A stretch of DNA of 64,000 bases, from NCBI RefSeq assembly GCF_900112135.1, contig NZ_FOLC01000022.1:1-64000 (forward strand), written 5' to 3'. This DNA is from Collimonas sp. OK412 (lineage in GTDB: Bacteria; Pseudomonadota; Gammaproteobacteria; Burkholderiales; Burkholderiaceae_D). This document shows positions 52,366 to 61,691 of this stretch, one piece after another (position 1 is the first letter of the stretch; every line of letters starts with the position of its first letter). The translations under genes and the position numbers were made by a program. The notes beneath the pieces were generated by a model. That model did not search any database. It saw only the letters and a list, made by a program, of their open reading frames with translations, and was not told where the DNA came from.

Positions 52366-52941
52366 TCAATCGTCCGCCGGTTTCATTGCAACCGGATCCA
52401 GGTCGACGCTAGCCTGTTGCGGCCAGGACCAGTTGGCATGCAAGCGCCAATCGCGATGCGCGTCTTCAATCAGGATCCGCCAGCGCGCCTTTTCCAGTTG
52501 CGGCAAACGCACCGAGAAATTGCCGTTGACATCCGGCCGCACAAACAGGGTGATATCTTTACCGGGCAAGGTCGAATGAATAAGGCGCAACTGCAAGCCA
52601 GGCATCGCTTCAGGCGCCATGTCCGAGGCTGCTGCCTGGCCGCCGGCATGGCGCAAGACCCCGCTCATTACACCGCTTTTCGCGTCATAGCGCAGGTTCC
52701 CGGCGATGCCGCGCCGTATTGCTTCCTCATCGCGCCGCAGATCCTGGTTGATCGCATTGCCCTCCTTGTAGTAGTCATCTTCCACCAGCGCATCTTGCCG
52801 GGAAAATGCCAGCCAGCCGGTATAACTGGCCGCCGCCACCACCACCAGCGGACCCAGCATCAGCAGCCACGGCCAGCGCTGGGCGTACCACGGTGCGGAG
52901 ACAGTAGATAGCCTGGTCATCAAATGTGCTTGGTTTTTCAT
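52366..52941 (-). CDS. ccoH: FixH/CcoH-like cbb3 assembly protein
   Basis: 191 residues: N-terminal membrane helix (WPWLLMLGPLVVVAAASYTGW) and a periplasmic FixH domain with the hallmark DALVEDDYYKEGNAINQDL. CcoH/FixH helps assemble and stabilise cytochrome cbb3 oxidase. The ATG at 52941 follows GGGA; the frame is open to 53019 but upstream starts overlap little sense. It lies 46 nt after ccoG and ends the ccoNOQPGH operon. Confidence 0.88.
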   Translation of the reverse strand: MKNQAHLMTRLSTVSAPWYAQRWPWLLMLGPLVVVAAASYTGWLAFSRQDALVEDDYYKEGNAINQDLRRDEEAIRRGIAGNLRYDAKSGVMSGVLRHAGGQAAASDMAPEAMPGLQLRLIHSTLPGKDITLFVRPDVNGNFSVRLPQLEKARWRILIEDAHRDWRLHANWSWPQQASVDLDPVAMKPADD

Positions 52942-52987
52942 CGTTATCCCGTTCGTCTTGTGTAATCCATGCGGGTTCCTGGCCGTT

Positions 52988-54388
52988 TCATCCAGGTATG
53001 TAAAACACGGCCTTTTCATTCACCTGCGACCTCGCGCCATCGAGCCCCTGCAGCCTGAAAGAAATACTGTTGGAGCCGGGCCTGCCTTGCCCGTGCGGCA
53101 CTCTTACCCGCACCGGAACCAGGCGCGTCTCGGTGGCGGCGAGCGTCACCTCGCTATCGCCGGAAAGCGCGATGCCATCGATGCCAGTCACGCTGATCTT
53201 GTAACGATGCGGCAATTCGTCGGTATTGATCGCCTGCAGCCGATAGACATTCTCAACCATGCCTTCTTCGACTTCCCGGCCCATGGAGCCACGGTCCCGA
53301 ATCACATCTATCTTGAGCGGAACCCTGAGTATCAGCGAGCCAAGGAAAATCGCCGCGATCACCAGCAGCGCCGAGCTGTAAATCAGCACGCGCGGGCGAA
53401 AAACCCGGCGCAGGATGGCAGCCGCCGGTAAATTCTCCGCCATCGCATGTTCCGTTGAATAACGGATCAATCCACGCTGCGCACCGATCCGGTCCATCAC
53501 CATATTGCAGGCATCGACACAGGCTGCGCAGCCGATGCACATGTATTGCAGGCCAGCCCGGATGTCGATCCCGGTCGGACAAACCTGCACGCACATGCTG
53601 CAATCGATGCAGGGCGAAGACGCCGGTTCCAGTGTTTTCCGGTAGCGGCTGGTGCGAGGCTCGCCGCGCGCCGCATCGTAGGTAACGATCAAGGAATCGC
53701 GATCGAACATGGCGCTCTGGAAGCGTGCATAAGGACACATGTATTTGCACACCTGCTCTCGCATCCAGCCCGCATTGCCATAGGTTGCGAAGCCATAGAA
53801 CATGACCCAGAACCATTCCCACGATCCCAGGCTGAGCACGCTTGCTTCACGCGCAAGATCGCGGACAGGCGTGAAATAGCCGGCGAATGTAAAGCCGGTC
53901 CACAACGCCACGGCGACCCAGGCCAGGTGCTTGCCGCTTTTGCGCAACAGCTTGTCGGGCGACCACCCCTGCCGGTCGAGCCGCATGCGCGCGCTGCGCG
54001 GCCCTTCTATCCGGCTTTCTATCCACAGGAATATCTTGGTGTATACCGTTTGCGGGCAAGCGTAGCCGCACCAGACGCGGCCGGCGATGGCTGTAAACAG
54101 GAACAGTGAGAACGCGCAGACAATCAGCAGCACCGCAAGATAGATAAAATCCTGCGGCCACAGCACAACGCCGAACAAATAGAATTTGCGCGCGGCCAGG
54201 TCGAACAGCACTGCCTGGCGGCCATTCCACCTTAGCCACGGCATGCCATAAAAAACCAGCTGCGTCAGCCATACGCATAACCAGCGCAGCGTGGCGTAAC
54301 GCCCGCCCACATCGCGCGGATATATCTGCTGCCGCGCCTGGTACATCCTGACAACGGCAGTCTTGGGAGAAGAATCACGCGTGCTCAT
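52988..54388 (-). CDS. ccoG: CcoG/FixG-type iron-sulfur oxidoreductase
   Basis: 466 residues: five or so membrane helices, NosR/NapH-like motif RVWCGYACPQTVYTKIF, a cytoplasmic pair of [4Fe-4S] motifs (CIDCSMCVQVCP and CIGCAACVDAC) and a C-terminal Ig-like periplasmic domain. CcoG reduces copper for delivery to the cbb3 oxidase. It lies 21 nt after ccoP in the same operon. Confidence 0.93.
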   Translation of the reverse strand: MSTRDSSPKTAVVRMYQARQQIYPRDVGGRYATLRWLCVWLTQLVFYGMPWLRWNGRQAVLFDLAARKFYLFGVVLWPQDFIYLAVLLIVCAFSLFLFTAIAGRVWCGYACPQTVYTKIFLWIESRIEGPRSARMRLDRQGWSPDKLLRKSGKHLAWVAVALWTGFTFAGYFTPVRDLAREASVLSLGSWEWFWVMFYGFATYGNAGWMREQVCKYMCPYARFQSAMFDRDSLIVTYDAARGEPRTSRYRKTLEPASSPCIDCSMCVQVCPTGIDIRAGLQYMCIGCAACVDACNMVMDRIGAQRGLIRYSTEHAMAENLPAAAILRRVFRPRVLIYSSALLVIAAIFLGSLILRVPLKIDVIRDRGSMGREVEEGMVENVYRLQAINTDELPHRYKISVTGIDGIALSGDSEVTLAATETRLVPVRVRVPHGQGRPGSNSISFRLQGLDGARSQVNEKAVFYIPG

Positions 54389-54409
54389 GGCTGGCTACCG
54401 GGTGTATGG

Positions 54410-55369
54410 TCATTGCGAGGCAGCAGCCGGGCGATCAAGTGCGGCTACGCTACCGGGATGGTTCGACAAGCTCCACACATAGGCGGCGAGTACATGCACC
54501 TTCGGTTCGCCGAGGAAGTCCTTGAACGACGGCATGGTGTTGTCGCGTCCCTTGCGGATGGTTTCCATGATGGTGTCGGCGCTGCCGCCGTACAGCCAGA
54601 TCTTGTCGCTCAGGTTAGGCGCGCCGATGGCCTGGTTGCCGATGCCGCCGGGTCCATGGCAGCCCATGCAGGCGGCAAACTTCGGCTTGCCGAAAATCGC
54701 CTTGATCGGATCGTGGGTCGAGCCGGACAGGCTCAGCACATAATGTGCGACGTTCTCGACATCTTTGTCGCCCCCCAATGCTTCGCCCATGGGCGGCATC
54801 ACGCCATGGCGCCCCTCCATGATGGTGGCCTTGATGGTTTCCGGCGCGCCGCCATGCAGCCAATCCTGGTCGGTCAGGTTGGGAAAGCCTTTATTGCCGC
54901 GTGCATCGGAGCCGTGGCATTGCGCACAGTAAGTCAGGAACAGGCGTTCACCGATCGCATGGGCCTGCGGATCGGCGGCGACGGTTTTCAAGTCCTGATG
55001 CAGGTATTTGCTGAACATGGGACCGTAGTCGGCATCGGCTTTCTTCAACTCGTCCTGATAGGCGCCGCTGGATTTCCAGCCAAGCTGGCCGGCGAAGCTG
55101 CCGAGGCCGGGATACAGCACCAGGTAAGCCAGGGAAAAGACGATGGTCACGTAGAACAGCCACATCCACCAGCGCGGCAAGGGATTGTTCAATTCCCCCA
55201 GGTCGCCGTCCCAGACATGGCCGGTGGTATTGTCGGCGGGATCCTGCCCCGCTTCAAGCGTGACCCTGCGGCTGCACTGCATCCACAGCAGCACGCCGCA
55301 GCCGAAGATGCTCAGTATCGTCAATATGGTGATATAGGGACTCCAGAATCCATCGGTAAAATCAGCCAT
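54410..55369 (-). CDS. ccoP: Cytochrome cbb3 oxidase diheme subunit CcoP
   Basis: 319 residues: two N-terminal membrane helices, the LPRWWMWLFYVTIVFSLAYL signature, and two c-type heme sites, CAQCHGS and CMGCHGP, each followed by a distal Met. It passes electrons from cytochrome c to CcoO/CcoN at the periplasmic face. ATG at 55369 with GGAG overlaps the ccoQ stop by 8 nt. Confidence 0.95.
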   Translation of the reverse strand: MADFTDGFWSPYITILTILSIFGCGVLLWMQCSRRVTLEAGQDPADNTTGHVWDGDLGELNNPLPRWWMWLFYVTIVFSLAYLVLYPGLGSFAGQLGWKSSGAYQDELKKADADYGPMFSKYLHQDLKTVAADPQAHAIGERLFLTYCAQCHGSDARGNKGFPNLTDQDWLHGGAPETIKATIMEGRHGVMPPMGEALGGDKDVENVAHYVLSLSGSTHDPIKAIFGKPKFAACMGCHGPGGIGNQAIGAPNLSDKIWLYGGSADTIMETIRKGRDNTMPSFKDFLGEPKVHVLAAYVWSLSNHPGSVAALDRPAAASQ

Positions 55370-55568
55370 GGCGACGCTCCCTGGCATCGAGTTCCGCCTT
55401 CACCTTGGCGAATTGCTCCTGGTCGTCGGCGAAAGGCAATAGCGCCGCCTCGTCGAAATCGTTGGGACGCCGCCGAACGTAGCTCCACCAGACAATGCCG
55501 ATGAACGTGACAAAGCTGATCACGGTAATGATGCTGTGCGCATCGATCAGTATTTTTTGGATGGCCAT
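55362..55568 (-). CDS. ccoQ: Cytochrome cbb3 oxidase small subunit CcoQ
   Basis: 68 residues: one membrane helix (IITVISFVTFIGIVWWSYV) and a polar C-terminal tail (RRRPNDFDEAALLPFADDQE), typical of CcoQ, which stabilises the complex. It starts 2 nt after ccoO and overlaps ccoP. Confidence 0.92.
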   Translation of the reverse strand: MAIQKILIDAHSIITVISFVTFIGIVWWSYVRRRPNDFDEAALLPFADDQEQFAKVKAELDARERRHG

Positions 55569-55570
55569 GG

Positions 55571-56185
55571 TTATCTCTCCGCCTTGATTTGTATGCCCAA
55601 TCCCTGCAGATAGGCAATCAGCGCATCTTGCTCGGTCTTGTCTTGCAACGCCGCGGGCGCGGCGGCGATCTCGGCATCGGTGTAAGGATCGCCCAGGCGC
55701 TGCAGCGCGCGCAGGTGCGGCACGATATTGTCAGGAACCAGGCGCGTCGATTCCAGCCATGGATAGCCCGGCATGTTCGACTCTGGCACCAGGTCGCGCG
55801 GATTGTGCAGGTGGGCGCGGTGCCATTCGTCGCTATAGCGGCCGCCGACGCGCGCCAGGTCCGGGCCGGTGCGCTTCGATCCCCATTGGAACGGCCGGTC
55901 GTAGACCGATTCGCCGGCCACCGAATAGTGGCCATAGCGTTCGGTTTCGGCCCGGAATGGCCGGATCATCTGGGAGTGGCAGTTGTAGCAGCCTTCACGT
56001 ATGTAAATGTCGCGCCCCGCCAGCCTCAACGGCGAATACGGCCGCAGGCCGGTAATCGGCTGGGTAGTCGACTTCTGGAAAAACAGAGGCACGATTTCTG
56101 CCAGGCCGCCGACGCTGACAACCAGGATCACCAGCCCGATCAGCAGCCAGTGATTTTTTTCTATCGATTCATGTGAAAATTTCAT
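55571..56185 (-). CDS. ccoO: Cytochrome cbb3 oxidase monoheme subunit CcoO
   Basis: 204 residues: N-terminal membrane helix ([20 protein letters not shown]) and one c-type heme motif in [14 protein letters not shown], a CcoO signature, with SNMPGYPWL supplying the distal Met. It carries electrons to the catalytic subunit. It lies 34 nt after ccoN. Confidence 0.96.
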   Translation of the reverse strand: MKFSHESIEKNHWLLIGLVILVVSVGGLAEIVPLFFQKSTTQPITGLRPYSPLRLAGRDIYIREGCYNCHSQMIRPFRAETERYGHYSVAGESVYDRPFQWGSKRTGPDLARVGGRYSDEWHRAHLHNPRDLVPESNMPGYPWLESTRLVPDNIVPHLRALQRLGDPYTDAEIAAAPAALQDKTEQDALIAYLQGLGIQIKAER

Positions 56186-56219
56186 GCCAGTGCCCCAGGT
56201 TCAGAATGGATCAGCCGTT

Positions 56220-57698
56220 TCATAGGACCTCCGCCGCCTCAGCCACCGCCGTGGCCGCAGGCGCCAGCGGCGCCACGGGATGAATGCGCGGCACGGCAAT
56301 GCGCGTATCCACCGGGAAGCTGTAGCGCATGGTCTTGAATACGTTGAAAGCCATCAGCAGCATGCCGCCCAGGTACAGCAGGCCGCCAAAGAAGCGAATC
56401 ACGTAATAGGGATAAGTAGCCTTGACCACTTCAACGAAGGCGTAAGTCAGCGTGCCATCGGGATTCACCGCGCGCCACATCAAACCCTGCATCACGCCGG
56501 CAATCCACATTGCAGCGATATACAGGACGATGCCGATGGTGGCCATCCAGAAATGCAGTTCGATCATTTTCACGCTCCACATCTGCTGCTTGCCTACCAG
56601 GCGCGGAATCAGGTAATACATCGAACCCATCGTGATGAAGCCGACCCAGCCCAGCGCGCCGGAATGGACATGGGCGATGCCCCAGTCGGTGTAGTGCGAC
56701 AAGGCATTGACGGTCTTGATCGCCATCATCGGCCCTTCAAAGGTCGCCATGCCGTAGAACGACAGCGACACCACCAGGAATTTCAAGATGGGATCGGTGC
56801 GCAGCTTGTGCCAGGCGCCCGACAAGGTCATCATGCCGTTGATCATGCCACCCCAGGACGGCGCCAGCAGGATCAGCGAAAACACCATGCCCAGCGACTG
56901 GGTCCAGTCCGGCAATGCGGTGTAATGGAGATGATGCGGGCCGGCCCACATGTAGGTGAAGATCAGCGCCCAGAAATGCACGATCGACAGCCGATAGGAA
57001 TACACCGGACGCTCGGCCTGCTTGGGGATGAAGTAATACATCATGCCGAGGAAACCCGCGGTCAGGAAAAATCCCACGGCATTGTGGCCGTACCACCACT
57101 GGATCATCGCATCCTGCACGCCGCTATAGGCAGAGTAGGACTTGGTCAAGGTAGCCGGCATCGCCATGCCGTTGACAATGTGCAAAAGCGCTACAGCGAT
57201 GATGAAAGCGCCGTAGAACCAGTTGGCCACATAGATATGCGCCACCTTGCGCTTGGCCAGCGTACCGAAAAACACCACGGCGTACGCCACCCAGACCACG
57301 GCCAGCAGGATAGCGATCGGCCATTCCAGTTCGGCATATTCCTTGCCGCGGGTGTAGCCCATCGGCAGGGTTATCGCCGCCAGCACGATCACCAGCTGCC
57401 AGCCCCAAAAGGAGAATGCGGCCAAGCCATCCGAGAACAGGCGCACCTGGCAAGTCCGTTGCACCACATAGTAGGAAGTTGCCATCAGCGCGCTGCCGCC
57501 GAACGCGAAGATCACCGCGTTGGTATGCAAGGGCCGCAGCCGGCCGAAGCTCAGCCAGGGAATATCGAAATTCATTGCAGGCCATGCCAGCTGTGCGGCG
57601 ATCAGCAGGCCGACCAGCATGCCGACCACTCCCCACACGATCGTTGCAATCGAAAACTGCTTGACGACCTTATAGTTGTAGCTAAGCGCTTTTTCCAC
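56220..57698 (-). CDS. ccoN: Cytochrome cbb3 oxidase catalytic subunit CcoN
   Basis: 492 residues with about twelve helices and the heme/CuB ligands in [48 protein letters not shown] and [19 protein letters not shown]. High-affinity oxygen reductase for microaerobic respiration, proton-pumping. The GTG at 57698 with GAGAGG 5-6 nt upstream is the likely start; the frame opens at another GTG (57722). The FNR box at 57763-57776 predicts a leader of about 30 nt. Confidence 0.96.
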   Translation of the reverse strand: MEKALSYNYKVVKQFSIATIVWGVVGMLVGLLIAAQLAWPAMNFDIPWLSFGRLRPLHTNAVIFAFGGSALMATSYYVVQRTCQVRLFSDGLAAFSFWGWQLVIVLAAITLPMGYTRGKEYAELEWPIAILLAVVWVAYAVVFFGTLAKRKVAHIYVANWFYGAFIIAVALLHIVNGMAMPATLTKSYSAYSGVQDAMIQWWYGHNAVGFFLTAGFLGMMYYFIPKQAERPVYSYRLSIVHFWALIFTYMWAGPHHLHYTALPDWTQSLGMVFSLILLAPSWGGMINGMMTLSGAWHKLRTDPILKFLVVSLSFYGMATFEGPMMAIKTVNALSHYTDWGIAHVHSGALGWVGFITMGSMYYLIPRLVGKQQMWSVKMIELHFWMATIGIVLYIAAMWIAGVMQGLMWRAVNPDGTLTYAFVEVVKATYPYYVIRFFGGLLYLGGMLLMAFNVFKTMRYSFPVDTRIAVPRIHPVAPLAPAATAVAEAAEVL

Positions 57699-57762
57699 GT
57701 TCCTCTCTCCCCAAAATACCACTGCAATGGAGCGAGGTTAAATGGCTGCAGGAAGTTGTTCT

Positions 57763-57776
57763 TTGATGTGAATCAA
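57763..57776 (-). promoter_or_regulatory. FNR/Anr box for ccoNOQPGH
   Basis: Perfect TTGAT-GTGA-ATCAA, the classic control site of cbb3 operons. The -10 on the minus strand at 31 bp spacing (TTAACC) is weak, consistent with a strongly activator-dependent promoter. Confidence 0.9.
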
Positions 57777-57797
57777 ATAGCGCTGCATTGATGGAGA

Positions 57798-58004
57798 TTA
57801 TTTCGCGGCGCCGTTGTCGGGCGGCGAATCGGAAACGGCCTTTTCTGGCGGCCCGGGACGGTCGTCGTCCAGCAGGATCCTCATCGCGGGACCGACCATG
57901 TCGTCGAACTGGCCGCTGTCGGAAGCCCGGATGAACACCCAGATCGCCAGGAACACCAGCACGGTGCTGATCGGGATGAGCAGATAAAGCGCTTCCATAT
58001 CCAT
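57798..58004 (-). CDS. ccoS: cbb3 oxidase maturation protein CcoS
   Basis: 68 residues: one membrane helix at the N-terminus (LYLLIPISTVLVFLAIWVFI) and SGQFDDMVGPAMRILLDDD, the CcoS signature. Needed for heme/copper insertion into cbb3 oxidase. It follows ccoI by 4 nt. Starts at 58004 or 57998 are both possible. Confidence 0.9.
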   Translation of the reverse strand: MDMEALYLLIPISTVLVFLAIWVFIRASDSGQFDDMVGPAMRILLDDDRPGPPEKAVSDSPPDNGAAK

Positions 58005-58008
58005 GCCC

Positions 58009-60540
58009 CTATATCTTGTTACGCAACCGCAACGCGTTGAGCACCACCAGGGCGGAACTGAACGACATGCCCGCCGCCGACAGCCAGGGATTGAGCAAGC
58101 CCAGCGCAGCCGCCGGGATAGCCAGCAGATTGTAGACTGACGCCCAGGCCAGGTTCTGCCGGATCACGTGCATGGTTCTCGCGCCGAGCCTGGCGGTATC
58201 TGCCAACGTCGATAATCGATCCGACAGCAGCACCGCATCGGCATGGACCTGGGCCAGCACGGCACCCGCCCCCATGGCAAAGGAAACGTCGGCGGCAGCC
58301 AGTACAGCGGCATCGTTCACGCCGTCGCCTATCATGGCGACGATCTCGCCGCGCCGCTGCAAGGCTTGCACGAATGCCAGCTTCTGCGCCGGCAAATGCG
58401 CGCCGTAAGTGTCATCGACATGCAATTCACGCGCTACATGCTGCGCCACATGGCCGTCGTCGCCGCTCAGCAATATCACCTTCTTGCCTTGGCGCTGGAA
58501 ATAGGCGATGGTCTGGCGGGCGTCTTCCCGTATCGCGTCGGCCAGGTCGAAACGCGCCAGCCATTCGCCATCCCGGCCAAGAAACACTGGCGTCACGGTC
58601 GCGTCCGCGGGGGGTGTGGCGGGCGTCGCGTTACCGGCCAGTCCTGCCACGAACGACGCTGAACCGAGTCGATACAGGACGCCGTCGAACTCCGCCTGCA
58701 CCCCCTCTCCCGCCACCTGGCTGACTGCCTCGACGCGCAATGCGGCCGCTTGCGGCGATATGCCGCGGCCGGCATCAACGATAGCCGCTCCCAGAGGATG
58801 GGCGCTGGACATTTCCATTGCGGCCGCTATCTGCAGGCATCGCTCGCTGGCGCTGCCGCCCAGTACTGCAATATTTTTCAGCACCGGCTTGCCCACGGTG
58901 AGCGTGCCGGTTTTATCGAAAATGATGCAGGTCGCCCTGTGCAGTGTTTCCAGCACATGCGGCTGCACGATCAATATGCCGCTGCGCAGCAGCCTGTCGG
59001 TGGCCGCCGCCAGCGCCGACGGCGTCGCCAGGGACAAGGCACAAGGACAGGACACCACCAGCACCGCGATTGCGATCGGCCAGGCACGCGCCGGGTCCAG
59101 CCATTGCCAGGCGCAAAACGCCAGCAATGCGCACAACAGCAGGGCCGCCACAAACCAGCCGGCGACCTGGTCGGCCCATTGCGCCATGCGCGGCTTGCAC
59201 TGGACCGCCCGCTCTGCCAGCTTGAGCAGCGCTGACAAGGTGCTTTCGCGCGCTACCCGGCTTATCCGCAGCACCATGGCTTGCCCGCAATTGACCGCGC
59301 CGCCGGGCAAGGCGTCGCCGGCAGCACAAGGCAAAGGCTTGCTCTCGCCACTCAGCAAGGAAACGTCAATCCTGCTGCTGCCGCTCAGCAAAACGCCATC
59401 GGCAGCGATCACTTCGCCCGGCTTGACCAGGATCAGGTCGCCTTTGGCCAATCTTGCGGCGGCAACCACTTCGCTGTCCATCGCGCGCGGATAGTCAAGC
59501 AGGCGGGTAGCGGAACCAGGCAATGCCTGCTGCAGGCGCTCCAGCGTCGAGGCCGCCTTGCGCCGCGCCGTCAGCTCCAGGTAACGGCTGCACAACAGGA
59601 GGAAAACGAACATGGTGACGGTGTCGAAATAGACTTCGCCGGAACCGCGCACGGTCGCCGCTGCGCTGCCGGCAAACGCTGCCGCCACGCCAATCGCTAC
59701 CGGCAGGTCCATGCCGAAATGGCGCGACTTGATGCCGATCCAGGCGCCATGCAGGAAAGGCAGCGCCGAGTAGCACAGCACCGGCAAGGTCAGCAGCAGG
59801 CTGGCCCAACGCATCAGCTGGAGCTGTGCGTGGTCGATGCTGCCTGCCGCGGCGAAATAGGCGGGAGCCGCGTACATCATGACTTGCATCATGCACAGTC
59901 CGGCGATGAACGTCTGGCGGAACAGGCGCTTGCCGGATTTGCGCAGCTGCTCTCCTTGCCTGGCCGCATCGAACGGGTAGGCGCTGTAGCCAATCTCGTG
60001 CAGCGCATGCAGGATATCGCTGGGCTTGCATTGCGTCTTGTCCCAGCGCACATGCAGGCGCTCGCCGGCCACATTCAGGCTGGCCAGCTGCAGCCCCGGC
60101 AAGCGCGCCAGCCGTTGCTCGATCAGCCAGACACAGGCCGCGCAACGAATCCCTTCCAGCGCCAGGGTCGCTTCCAGCAGACCGGCAGCCGGGCCGGCAG
60201 GATCCTCAAGCACGGTGGCGAATTGCGAATAACCGTCTTCGTCGTCATACAGCTGCAGTTCCGGCGGAACCAGCCCATCGCCGTCGATACGATTGGAAAA
60301 AGCCGTGCGAGTGACGTAATAATCGGAGTAGCCGCTATCGGCAACGGTTTGTGCGACCGCTGCGCAGCCCGGGCAGCACATCGCACGCGGCAGCTGTCCG
60401 ATCATGACGGACCAGTGCTGTCCTGCTGCAGATGGCGGCAGCGGCAGGCCGCAATGAAAGCAGTTGCCGGAGGCCGGCTCGGGAGCGGCGTCCGACGAGG
60501 GCACAGGGGGCAACGAAAGGCCGATCGAGGCGGCAGTCAA
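58009..60540 (-). CDS. ccoI: Copper P-type ATPase CcoI/FixI
   Basis: 843 residues: an N-terminal Cys-rich segment (CFHCGLPLPP, MCCPGCAAVA), a heavy-metal-binding domain (LEGIRCAACVWLIEQRL), eight membrane helices with the CPC motif (VVSCPCALSLATPSALA), phosphorylation site IIFDKTGTLTVGKP and the hinge MIGDGVNDAAVLAAADVS. It exports copper to the periplasm for cbb3 assembly rather than for resistance. Its ATG overlaps the TauE-like gene stop by 4 nt (ATGA). Confidence 0.94.
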   Translation of the reverse strand: MTAASIGLSLPPVPSSDAAPEPASGNCFHCGLPLPPSAAGQHWSVMIGQLPRAMCCPGCAAVAQTVADSGYSDYYVTRTAFSNRIDGDGLVPPELQLYDDEDGYSQFATVLEDPAGPAAGLLEATLALEGIRCAACVWLIEQRLARLPGLQLASLNVAGERLHVRWDKTQCKPSDILHALHEIGYSAYPFDAARQGEQLRKSGKRLFRQTFIAGLCMMQVMMYAAPAYFAAAGSIDHAQLQLMRWASLLLTLPVLCYSALPFLHGAWIGIKSRHFGMDLPVAIGVAAAFAGSAAATVRGSGEVYFDTVTMFVFLLLCSRYLELTARRKAASTLERLQQALPGSATRLLDYPRAMDSEVVAAARLAKGDLILVKPGEVIAADGVLLSGSSRIDVSLLSGESKPLPCAAGDALPGGAVNCGQAMVLRISRVARESTLSALLKLAERAVQCKPRMAQWADQVAGWFVAALLLCALLAFCAWQWLDPARAWPIAIAVLVVSCPCALSLATPSALAAATDRLLRSGILIVQPHVLETLHRATCIIFDKTGTLTVGKPVLKNIAVLGGSASERCLQIAAAMEMSSAHPLGAAIVDAGRGISPQAAALRVEAVSQVAGEGVQAEFDGVLYRLGSASFVAGLAGNATPATPPADATVTPVFLGRDGEWLARFDLADAIREDARQTIAYFQRQGKKVILLSGDDGHVAQHVARELHVDDTYGAHLPAQKLAFVQALQRRGEIVAMIGDGVNDAAVLAAADVSFAMGAGAVLAQVHADAVLLSDRLSTLADTARLGARTMHVIRQNLAWASVYNLLAIPAAALGLLNPWLSAAGMSFSSALVVLNALRLRNKI

Positions 60541-61316
60541 TGCCCTGCTCCCGCCGCGCCGATACAGATCGCATCAAGCCAGCCCAGGGACAATCCGTTA
60601 GCCAGCCGGAAAATGCCCGCCAATCCGAACAGCAGCACAATAAAGCCGCCGGCGATACGGACCCGCGGATCGAGCAGCCGGCTTTTCAGGCGCATTCCCA
60701 TCACGCCGAGCATCAATAGCATAGGCAAGGTTCCCAATCCGAACGCCAGCATCACCGTCGCACCGGATAGGGCATCGCCGCTCAGCATTGCGGTCAGCAG
60801 TACGCTGTAGACCATGCCGCATGGCAGCCAGCCCCACAAAGCGCCCAGCATCAACGCCTTGGCCGGACTGTCCATCGGCAGCAACAACCTGATGGCCGGC
60901 TGCAAACGCCGCCAGGCAACCTGCCCGAGCGCTTCCAGCCAGCTCAAGCCACGCCAGGCCCCCATCAGGTGCAGGCCCAGCGCTATCAATATCAGGTTGG
61001 CCAGCCAATAGGCGCCTATCTGCAGCGACGACAGCGACGCCATGACACGCACGCTTTGGGCCATGCCGCCGGCCATGGCTCCTGCAATCGCGTAGCTGAA
61101 CAGCCTGCCGCTGTTGTAGGCGAGCACGCGCGGCAGCTGCATGAGATAGGTTTGCCTTGAGGATTCCTGAACAATGCCGCCAGTCGCCAGCCGCAACCGG
61201 ATTACACGCGCCGGTGGCTTCGCGGCCACCGACAAGGCGCTGACGATGCCGCCGCACATGCCAATGCAATGGACGCTCCCTAGCAGCCCTATCAGGAAAA
61301 TCGGCAGGAGGTTCAT
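60537..61316 (-). CDS. TauE/SafE-type membrane protein of the cbb3 assembly cluster
   Basis: 259 residues with about six helices: IFLIGLLGSVHCIGMCGGIV (Cys in helix 1, the SafE/DsbD-like signature) and LGALWGWLPCGMVYSVLLTA (paired Cys). In cbb3 clusters this gene between ccoS/ccoI and other genes is often called ccoH-like or 'sulfite exporter TauE/SafE'; the paired Cys in membrane helices suggests copper or thiol transfer rather than sulfite export. Start at 61316 chosen because the 52-codon ORF upstream ends there (ATGA); a start at 61361 is possible. Confidence 0.82.
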   Translation of the reverse strand: MNLLPIFLIGLLGSVHCIGMCGGIVSALSVAAKPPARVIRLRLATGGIVQESSRQTYLMQLPRVLAYNSGRLFSYAIAGAMAGGMAQSVRVMASLSSLQIGAYWLANLILIALGLHLMGAWRGLSWLEALGQVAWRRLQPAIRLLLPMDSPAKALMLGALWGWLPCGMVYSVLLTAMLSGDALSGATVMLAFGLGTLPMLLMLGVMGMRLKSRLLDPRVRIAGGFIVLLFGLAGIFRLANGLSLGWLDAICIGAAGAGH

Positions 61317-61471
61317 GCCCGCCCCATGCTCCGGGCGGTACGCGTTTGCCAATGACAGCATGCCTTTTGGCTAGGCTTATAGCCTGCCCCCTCCTCATTC
61401 GGCCCCGTAAGCAACGCAGCATCATGATTTTCCGCATCACATGTGGGAGACGTTTTTCTTGAAGTTGACAT
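61313..61471 (-). CDS. Candidate 52-residue Cys/His-containing small protein
   Basis: A minus-strand ORF starting MSTSRKTSPTCDAENHDAAL and ending QTRTARSMGRA, with a GGAG site 7 nt before its ATG and its stop overlapping the TauE-like ATG (ATGA). It lies at the right distance (about 53 nt leader) from the FNR promoter at 61559-61572, which otherwise would leave a 200-nt leader for the TauE-like gene. Three Cys and three His residues (including KACCHW) could bind a metal such as copper. I know no family for it; it may be a real small protein or a fortuitous frame. Confidence 0.45.
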   Translation of the reverse strand: MSTSRKTSPTCDAENHDAALLTGPNEEGAGYKPSQKACCHWQTRTARSMGRA

Positions 61472-61558
61472 GAGCGGACTCCGATGATTGGATTGGTCGA
61501 CGCATGAGGCCGGCCATATCTGTTCGGAGCAATATACATAGCGCTAACGGAAAGTACT

Positions 61559-61572
61559 TTGATATAGATCAA
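61559..61572 (-). promoter_or_regulatory. FNR/Anr box for the ccoI/ccoS assembly operon
   Basis: Perfect TTGAT-ATAG-ATCAA. On the minus strand TATATT (61531-61536) lies about 32 bp from the centre, a near-consensus -10. Predicted start at about 61524. Confidence 0.87.
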
Positions 61573-61691
61573 TCCGCGGCTGTTGAGTTTTTAAATCGCG
61601 ACGGTCAGCCGTTAACTTCCGCCAAAATGATTGGGGTCTGTCAACATCCGGTCGGGGCTTGCAAACGCACGGCTGAAGGTGCCGCAACACG

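Noticed and set aside
56280-57791. A 503-codon open frame on the plus strand opposite ccoN
   Set aside because: It lies antisense to a perfectly conserved oxidase gene, is very rich in His/Arg/Gln as expected for the reverse of a GC-rich gene, and shows no domain.
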